Assembly: GCA_023427925.1 (NCBI GenBank) | Contig: JAEYZS010000097.1 | Coordinates: 1-10,652 of the forward strand | Direction of reading: 5' to 3' | Source of the DNA: Pseudomonadota bacterium | GTDB lineage: Bacteria > Bdellovibrionota > Bdellovibrionia > Bdellovibrionales > JAEYZS01 | DNA length: 10,652 bases | Shown here: piece by piece, positions 6,585-10,652 of the stretch | Layout of the letters: each line of letters starts with the position of its first letter | Position numbering within the stretch: position 1 is the first letter of the stretch | Program-made: the position numbers and the translations under genes | Notes under the pieces: generated by a model | Seen by the model: the letters and a program-made list of their open reading frames with translations, nothing else | What the model was told of the DNA's origin: nothing | Databases searched by the model: none

Positions 6585-6750
6585 AACGATACTCCGATTT
6601 TCGAATCTCAATAAATGTCCTCGAAGTTACTCTAGTGTTTCTTCCGGTCCAAAACTTCCTACTTTGAACATTGTCTTTACCATTTTCGTGCGTATCCGAA
6701 ACTCAGCACTATGGGTTTTTTACATCAGGAGATCCTGTCGCCTCCCCCAT
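6571..6750 (-). pseudogene. Possible decayed protein gene on the minus strand
   Basis: Starting at an ATG at 6750 the minus strand reads 13 codons (MGEATGSPDVKNP), a TAG, one codon, a TGA, then 43 open codons ending in a TGA at 6571-6573. The last block (VSDTHENGKD near its start, RTFIEIRKSEYRYDEC at its end) has a natural amino-acid mix but no usable start codon. It runs into, in another frame, the protein-like segment at 6507-6584, as if one gene had been broken by stops and a frameshift. This is pattern recognition only: a neighbouring frame is also fairly open, codon bias is weak evidence at this length, and a noncoding RNA or plain spacer is possible. Confidence 0.25.
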
Positions 6751-6760
6751 TTGTGAGGCG
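6739..6760. repeat. Six-pair GC-rich inverted repeat
   Basis: CGCCTC (6739-6744) and GAGGCG (6755-6760) flank a ten-base spacer. There is no T tract on either side, so it is not a convincing terminator. It is the most GC-rich structure in the otherwise AT-rich mdh upstream region. Confidence 0.35.
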
Positions 6761-6829
6761 GACCACCTACGAGAGACCAGAATTGAGCCCTGACCTTACC
6801 TCTGTTGCCTTTCGCCTATAGTCATTGTT

Positions 6830-6847
6830 TGTCTATATATATAGACA
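6830..6847. promoter_or_regulatory. 18-bp perfect palindrome upstream of mdh, candidate operator
   Basis: TGTCTATATATATAGACA reads identically on both strands. The TGTCTA/TAGACA half sites with an alternating TA centre are typical of a dimeric repressor site, though a TA-rich centre makes part of the symmetry cheap. It lies 115 bases before the mdh ATG. A TTGATA (6848-6853) abuts it and could be a -35 box, with AATAAT (6869-6874) as -10 at a short 15-base spacing. Confidence 0.45.
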
Positions 6848-6880
6848 TTGATATTCTCAATTGATTCCAATAATCCAATC

Positions 6881-6903
6881 TTTAGAGGGTTCCTACCTCT
6901 AAA
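6881..6903. promoter_or_regulatory. Inverted repeat with 8-bp arms in the mdh upstream region
   Basis: TTTAGAGG (6881-6888) and CCTCTAAA (6896-6903) are exact inverted copies around GTTCCTA. No U tract follows on either strand. A -10-like TATAAA lies at 6925-6930 with no -35 match, so the repeat could be an activator or repressor site just upstream of a factor-dependent mdh promoter. If transcription starts further left it would instead be a leader hairpin. Confidence 0.45.
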
Positions 6904-6961
6904 AACTATGCAGCAAAAGCATATTATAAAATAGCTATTAAATAAGTCGAAGGAGACTATT

Positions 6962-7903
6962 ATGTTACATCGTAGAAAGAAAATTGCAGTTATAGGTGCG
7001 GGTTTCGTGGGCTCAACATGTGCTCATTGGGCTGCCGCAAAAGAATTAGGAGATGTTGTACTTCTTGATGTCAATGAAGGTGCAGCGAAAGGAAAGGCTT
7101 TAGATTTATATGAGTCTTCTCCTGTTGAAGGTTTTGATTCTAAAGTTGTCGGAACAGCTAACTATAAAGACATCCAAGATTCGGACGTAGTGATTATTAC
7201 CGCCGGTCTTCCGAGAAAACCAGGCATGTCTCGAGATGACCTTTTGGCTACAAACGCCAAAATCATGAAAGAGGTCTGCCAGGGCGTTAAACAGTATGCA
7301 CCAAACTCAGTGGCAATCATTGTTTCCAACCCTCTTGATGCAATGGCTTTTGTTGCCAAAGAGGTTTTAGGATTCCCGCGCGAAAGAGTGATCGGCATGG
7401 CCGGAGTTCTTGATAGTGCGCGATTCAGAACTTTCATTTCTGAAGAACTCAATGTTTCTGTAAAAGATGTTCAAGCATTCGTACTTGGCGGTCACGGCGA
7501 CACCATGGTTCCAATGCCAAGACATTGCTCTGTGGGTGGAGTGCCATTAACTGAAATGCTACCTAAAGAAAGAGTGGATGCCCTCGTTAAGAGAGCGAGA
7601 GAGGGCGGAGCGGAGATCGTTGGATTGCTTAAAACAGGCTCTGCTTATTACGCTCCAAGCGCCTCTGCAGTTCAAATGGCAGAAGCAATTTTAAAAGATC
7701 AAAAGAGAATCCTCCCATGTGCGGCACTTCTTGATGGCGAGTATGGTGTTAAAGGACTCTTTGTGGGTGTTCTTTGCCAACTCGGCGGAAATGGTATGGA
7801 GAAGGTTATCGAGCTTAAACTTAGTGACGAAGAGAGAAAGATGCTAGATCACTCCATTAGCGCAGTAAAAGAATTAGTAGAAGCATTAAAAAAAGTTAAT
7901 TAA
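6962..7903 (+). CDS. mdh: Malate dehydrogenase (LDH-like, NAD-dependent)
   Basis: This 313-residue protein is full length for the LDH-like malate dehydrogenase group and oxidises malate to oxaloacetate in the TCA cycle. It shows the Rossmann glycine motif GAGFVGS (12-18), Asp36 at the end of the second strand (NAD rather than NADP), and [12 protein letters not shown] (84-95) with Arg85 and Arg91 for the substrate carboxylates; Arg85, where lactate dehydrogenases have Gln, marks malate specificity. VSNPLD (121-126) is followed by the catalytic pair around Asp151/Arg154 (LDSARFR) and His178 in [14 protein letters not shown] (6951-6955) lies six bases before the ATG. No terminator separates it from sucC, so readthrough into sucCD-ndk is likely. 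Confidence 0.95.
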   Translation: MLHRRKKIAVIGAGFVGSTCAHWAAAKELGDVVLLDVNEGAAKGKALDLYESSPVEGFDSKVVGTANYKDIQDSDVVIITAGLPRKPGMSRDDLLATNAKIMKEVCQGVKQYAPNSVAIIVSNPLDAMAFVAKEVLGFPRERVIGMAGVLDSARFRTFISEELNVSVKDVQAFVLGGHGDTMVPMPRHCSVGGVPLTEMLPKERVDALVKRAREGGAEIVGLLKTGSAYYAPSASAVQMAEAILKDQKRILPCAALLDGEYGVKGLFVGVLCQLGGNGMEKVIELKLSDEERKMLDHSISAVKELVEALKKVN

Positions 7904-7906
7904 CAA

Positions 7907-7988
7907 CAATGCTTGCGCCGGATTTAGACCTAAAACAAGGCGCAATCGAGTTTCTTCTGAGAAACCAAAAGCATTGAAGAATTAGGTC
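7907..7988 (+). promoter_or_regulatory. Candidate structured RNA leader of sucC (three-way junction with pseudoknot)
   Basis: The mdh-sucC gap contains a nested set of complementary segments. P1 is CAATGCTT (7907-7914) with AAGCATTG (7969-7976), eight perfect pairs. Inside it P2 is GCGCC (7915-7919) with GGCGC (7939-7943), extendable by two pairs if P1 frays, topped by TTTA/TAAA (7923-7926, 7931-7934) and a GACC loop. P3 is GTTTCT (7950-7955) with AGAAAC (7960-7965) and a TCTG loop. GACCTAA in the P2 loop (7927-7933) is the exact complement of TTAGGTC (7982-7988), which ends two bases before the Shine-Dalgarno AAGGA (7991-7995). That pairing would form a pseudoknot next to the ribosome site and excludes the P2 tip helix, giving two states. 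No U tract is present, so control would be at translation. I recognise no known riboswitch class; a protein-binding leader is the alternative. Confidence 0.6.
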
Positions 7989-8004
7989 AAAAGGACAAGC
8001 AAGA

Positions 8005-9171
8005 ATGAATATTCATGAGTATCAGGCCAAATCTTTATTGAAAGATTTCGGCGTCAAAGTTTTAAAAAGCGGAATTGCAAAAACAGCTGAAGAAGCTGTT
8101 AAAGTTGCCCAATCCCTTGGAGGGAGTGTTTGGGTTGTAAAAGCTCAAATTCACGCCGGTGGCAGAGGAAAAGGCGGCGGAGTTAAGGTTGCAAAGTCTT
8201 TGGATGAAGTACGTACTCACGCTCAGAACATTATCGGAATGCAACTTGTAACCCATCAAACAGGGCCAGAGGGAAAACAAGTTAATCAAGTCCTAATCGA
8301 GCAGGGTTGTGATATTAAAAAAGAATATTACGTTGCGTGCCTAGTTGATAGAGCCACAAGCAAAGTTTCAATGATGGCATCTTCTGAGGGCGGGATGGAC
8401 ATCGAAGAAGTTGCTGAAAAAACTCCTGAAAAGATCGTCACGGTTGCTATTGATCCTGCGACTGGATTCCAGGGTTACCATGCAAGACGACTTGCTTACG
8501 CTATTCATCTTCCTCAAGAACTTCACAAAAACGCGTTTCAGTTTATGAAAGGTCTTTACGACTGTTTCGTCGCAAAGGATTGTGCAATGGCTGAAATCAA
8601 TCCCCTTGTTGAAACAAAGCAAGGTGAGCTAATCGCTCTTGATGCAAAGATGGGATTTGACTCTAACGCTCTTTATAGACATCCGGAAGTTGTTGAAATG
8701 AGAGATTTGACTGAAGAAAATCCAGAAGAAATCGAAGCCAGCAAATATGACCTAGCATTTATTAAGCTTGATGGCGAAATCGGATGTCTTGTGAATGGTG
8801 CCGGTCTTGCGATGTCTACAATGGACATTATCAAATTGCATGGTGGATCTCCTGCAAACTTCCTTGATGTCGGCGGTGGAGCAAACAAAGAAAAGGTAAC
8901 AGCTGCATTTAAAATCATCCTTAAAGACAAAAACGTAAAAGCCATCCTTGTGAACATTTTTGGTGGAATCATGAAATGCGATATCATCGCAGAAGGTGTT
9001 ATTGCTGCCTCCAAAGAAGTGGGCCTAAAGGTTCCACTTGTTGTTCGCCTCGAAGGGACAAACGTTGAACTAGGAAAACAAATTATCAAAGACAGCGGTC
9101 TCAATGTAATCACTGCTGATGGATTAACAGATGCAGCACAAAAAGTCGTTGCAGCGGTGAAAGGAAAATAA
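8005..9171 (+). CDS. sucC: Succinyl-CoA synthetase (ADP-forming type) beta subunit
   Basis: This 388-residue subunit has the family's usual length and pairs with SucD to convert succinyl-CoA, phosphate and NDP to succinate, CoA and NTP in the TCA cycle. The N-terminal ATP-grasp part shows Lys46 in [17 protein letters not shown] (44-60). The magnesium ligands are Asn199 in EINPLVE and Asp213 in [10 protein letters not shown]. The C-terminal CoA-ligase domain has VNGAGLAM (263-270), GGGA (290-293) and VNIFGGI (316-322). Nucleotide preference (ADP or GDP) is not decided here. The Shine-Dalgarno AAGGA is nine bases from the ATG and lies beside the structured leader. sucD starts two bases after its stop. 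Confidence 0.96.
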   Translation: MNIHEYQAKSLLKDFGVKVLKSGIAKTAEEAVKVAQSLGGSVWVVKAQIHAGGRGKGGGVKVAKSLDEVRTHAQNIIGMQLVTHQTGPEGKQVNQVLIEQGCDIKKEYYVACLVDRATSKVSMMASSEGGMDIEEVAEKTPEKIVTVAIDPATGFQGYHARRLAYAIHLPQELHKNAFQFMKGLYDCFVAKDCAMAEINPLVETKQGELIALDAKMGFDSNALYRHPEVVEMRDLTEENPEEIEASKYDLAFIKLDGEIGCLVNGAGLAMSTMDIIKLHGGSPANFLDVGGGANKEKVTAAFKIILKDKNVKAILVNIFGGIMKCDIIAEGVIAASKEVGLKVPLVVRLEGTNVELGKQIIKDSGLNVITADGLTDAAQKVVAAVKGK

Positions 9172-9173
9172 CA

Positions 9174-10040
9174 ATGGCAATTTTAGTTAACAACAATACA
9201 AAAGTTATTTGCCAAGGGTTCACAGGATCTCAAGGTACTTTCCACTCTGAACAAGCTATTCAGTACGGAACAAAGATGGTCGGTGGTGTGACTCCAGGAA
9301 AAGGCGGGCAAACTCACCTCGGACTCCCAGTATTTAATACTGTTCACGAAGCAAAAGAAAAGACAGGATGTAATGCTTCTGTTATCTATGTTCCGCCTCC
9401 ATTTGCAGCGGATTCTATTCTAGAAGCCATCGATGCGGAAATTCCTCTTATTATTTGTATCACAGAAGGTATTCCGGTGATGGATATGGTAAGAGTAAAG
9501 AAAGCTCTTGTGACTTCTAAATCGAGACTTGTAGGTCCAAACTGCCCAGGAGTTATCACTCCCGGACAATGCAAGATTGGAATTATGCCAGGATACATTC
9601 ATAAACCAGGCAAAATCGGTGTTCTTTCAAGATCTGGAACTTTAACTTACGAAGCGGTTCACCAACTTTCTGTTCTGGGACTTGGACAAAGCACATGCGT
9701 AGGTATCGGCGGAGACCCAGTGAATGGGACAAATTTCATAGATGTTCTTGAGCTTTATAACAAAGATCCTGACACAGAAGCTGTTATAATGATTGGAGAA
9801 ATCGGTGGATCTGCAGAAGAAGAGGCTGCCGAATACATCAAAAGAGAGTTCAAAAAACCAGTGACAGCTTTTATCGCAGGTAGTACAGCTCCTAAAGGTA
9901 AAAGAATGGGTCATGCTGGTGCAATCATCAGTGGCGGGAAAGGGACTGCGGAAGCGAAATTCGAAGCCCTTCAATCTGCTGGATGCAAAATTGCTAGATC
10001 ACCTGCGGATCTTGGAACAACACTTAAAGCGTCGTTATAG
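9174..10040 (+). CDS. sucD: Succinyl-CoA synthetase alpha subunit
   Basis: This 288-residue protein carries the CoA-binding Rossmann part with [10 protein letters not shown] (15-24) and [12 protein letters not shown], then VGPNCPGVI (120-128), Glu209 in [13 protein letters not shown], and the phosphorylated His247 in [17 protein letters not shown] (246-262). It is full length. Its ribosome binding site AAGGA (9161-9165) lies inside the end of sucC and the two genes are two bases apart, so translation is coupled and the heterotetramer subunits are made together. Confidence 0.96.
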   Translation: MAILVNNNTKVICQGFTGSQGTFHSEQAIQYGTKMVGGVTPGKGGQTHLGLPVFNTVHEAKEKTGCNASVIYVPPPFAADSILEAIDAEIPLIICITEGIPVMDMVRVKKALVTSKSRLVGPNCPGVITPGQCKIGIMPGYIHKPGKIGVLSRSGTLTYEAVHQLSVLGLGQSTCVGIGGDPVNGTNFIDVLELYNKDPDTEAVIMIGEIGGSAEEEAAEYIKREFKKPVTAFIAGSTAPKGKRMGHAGAIISGGKGTAEAKFEALQSAGCKIARSPADLGTTLKASL

Positions 10041-10049
10041 GAGAACACA

Positions 10050-10472
10050 ATGGAAAAAACGTTTTCAATTATTAAGCCCAATGCAATGAAGAAAAATGCA
10101 ATTGGTGATATTATTTCTATGTTTGAAGCAAACGGTTTAAAAATCGCTGCTGCGAAATTGACTGTATTATCAAAAGCTAAAGCTGAAGAATTTTATGCTG
10201 AACATAAGGAGCGTCCTTTCTTTGGTGAACTTGTAAGCTTCATGACTTCTGGTCCTGTAATGCTTATGTGCTTAGCTGGTGAAAATGCTGTAGCTAAAAA
10301 CAGAGAAATCATGGGTGCAACAGACCCGAAGAAAGCTAACTCTGGAACAATCAGAGCGAAATTCGGTGACAACGTTGGTGAAAACGCTGTTCACGGTTCA
10401 GATTCGCCCCAATCAGCTGAAAGAGAGCTTTCTTTGTTCTTCGAAAAATCTGAAATCTGTAATCTTCAATAG
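10050..10472 (+). CDS. ndk: Nucleoside diphosphate kinase
   Basis: This 140-residue kinase transfers the gamma phosphate between nucleoside tri- and diphosphates through a phosphohistidine. The active-site segment [15 protein letters not shown] (112-126) holds His115, the N-terminal SIIKP has Lys9, and [16 protein letters not shown] (55-70) is the family's nucleotide-site region. AGGAG at 10039-10043 overlaps the sucD stop, nine bases before the next reading frame, so it is the third gene of the sucCD unit. NDK exchanges the ATP or GTP made by succinyl-CoA synthetase, and physical association of the two enzymes has been reported in Pseudomonas; the operon fits that. Confidence 0.96.
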   Translation: MEKTFSIIKPNAMKKNAIGDIISMFEANGLKIAAAKLTVLSKAKAEEFYAEHKERPFFGELVSFMTSGPVMLMCLAGENAVAKNREIMGATDPKKANSGTIRAKFGDNVGENAVHGSDSPQSAERELSLFFEKSEICNLQ

Positions 10473-10480
10473 ATATCTTG

Positions 10481-10521
10481 TAAGGGTACCTCCTTGCTCT
10501 ATGCTGGAGGTACTTTCCTTA
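10481..10521 (+). terminator. Hairpin after ndk, weak terminator candidate
   Basis: GTACCTCC (10486-10493) and GGAGGTAC (10506-10513) form eight perfect pairs around a 12-base loop. Flanking TAAGG (10481-10485) and CCTTA (10517-10521) add an outer helix across a three-T bulge. It starts eight bases after the ndk stop. The T run after the stem is only three long, so termination may be inefficient, or the hairpin may protect the 3' end. Confidence 0.55.
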
Positions 10522-10652
10522 AACCACACTAGCTTTTAGTCCTAACACACATAACCGAAAATCTTTTAAATCAAATTAACCGGGTTGTAATGCCCTCCCG
10601 CTCTTGATAAAAATATATAGTGGTGAAAAAATTTTTCCTCCTTATATATATG

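Noticed and set aside
6565..6756. 63-codon plus-strand frame starting with TTG in the mdh upstream gap
   Set aside because: No ribosome binding site, TTG start, unnatural composition, and it lies opposite the better minus-strand protein-like segments.
8673..9113. 146-codon minus-strand frame inside sucC
   Set aside because: Antisense shadow of a strongly conserved gene; Pro/Ser-rich text with no family features.
10566..10652. 28 open minus-strand codons running in from the right edge, ending at TAA 10566-10568
   Set aside because: Could be the 3' end of a neighbouring gene, but the length is short, much of it is low-complexity AT and no motif is recognisable; not enough to annotate. An AAGGAGG on this strand (RC of 10634-10643 region) has no start codon at the right distance.
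10650..10652. ATG at the last three bases as start of a plus-strand gene
   Set aside because: The preceding bases are TA repeats with no Shine-Dalgarno on this strand; nothing downstream can be seen.

Overview
The window is an AT-rich (about 40% GC by eye) bacterial chromosome segment of conserved housekeeping genes with a short accessory-looking stretch in the middle. Gram-negative proteobacterial-type physiology is suggested by secreted proteins, Tad-type membrane proteins, an LDH-like malate dehydrogenase next to sucC-sucD-ndk, and a lysine-rich histone-tail-like small protein. A Bdellovibrionota or deltaproteobacterial-like organism would fit, but that is an impression from gene content, not something the sequence proves.

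Left part (1-3577). A minus-strand gene for a secreted protein runs off the left edge. Next to it lies a minus-strand tRNA-dihydrouridine synthase whose promoter appears to give a leaderless mRNA. Divergent from it is a two-gene plus-strand unit, cystathionine beta-synthase-like then cystathionine gamma-lyase-like, the two steps of reverse transsulfuration (homocysteine to cysteine). A tRNA-Phe (GAA) with encoded CCA follows.

Middle (3578-6961). Minus-strand genes encode undecaprenyl-diphosphatase (cell wall lipid carrier recycling) and a compact operon of a TadB-like protein, a TadC-like protein and a small secreted four-cysteine protein, without the rest of a Tad locus. Divergent from this operon is a 32-residue lysine-rich protein with its own promoter, strong ribosome binding site and terminator. 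The 518 bases between that protein and mdh hold the terminator, minus-strand protein-like remnants (possible decayed gene or tiny ORF), an 18-bp perfect palindrome and an 8-bp-stem inverted repeat in the mdh upstream region.

Right part (6962-10652). mdh, sucC, sucD and ndk lie in one direction with tight spacing from sucC onward: two consecutive-pathway TCA enzymes plus nucleoside diphosphate kinase, which exchanges the nucleoside triphosphate made by succinyl-CoA synthetase. The 101-base mdh-sucC gap is almost filled by a predicted three-way-junction RNA fold (8-bp closing stem, two hairpins) whose apical loop can pair over 7 bases with a segment two bases upstream of the sucC Shine-Dalgarno sequence. 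This looks like an undescribed cis-regulatory leader and is the most interesting signal here. A dyad element follows ndk; the last ~130 bases show no secure gene.
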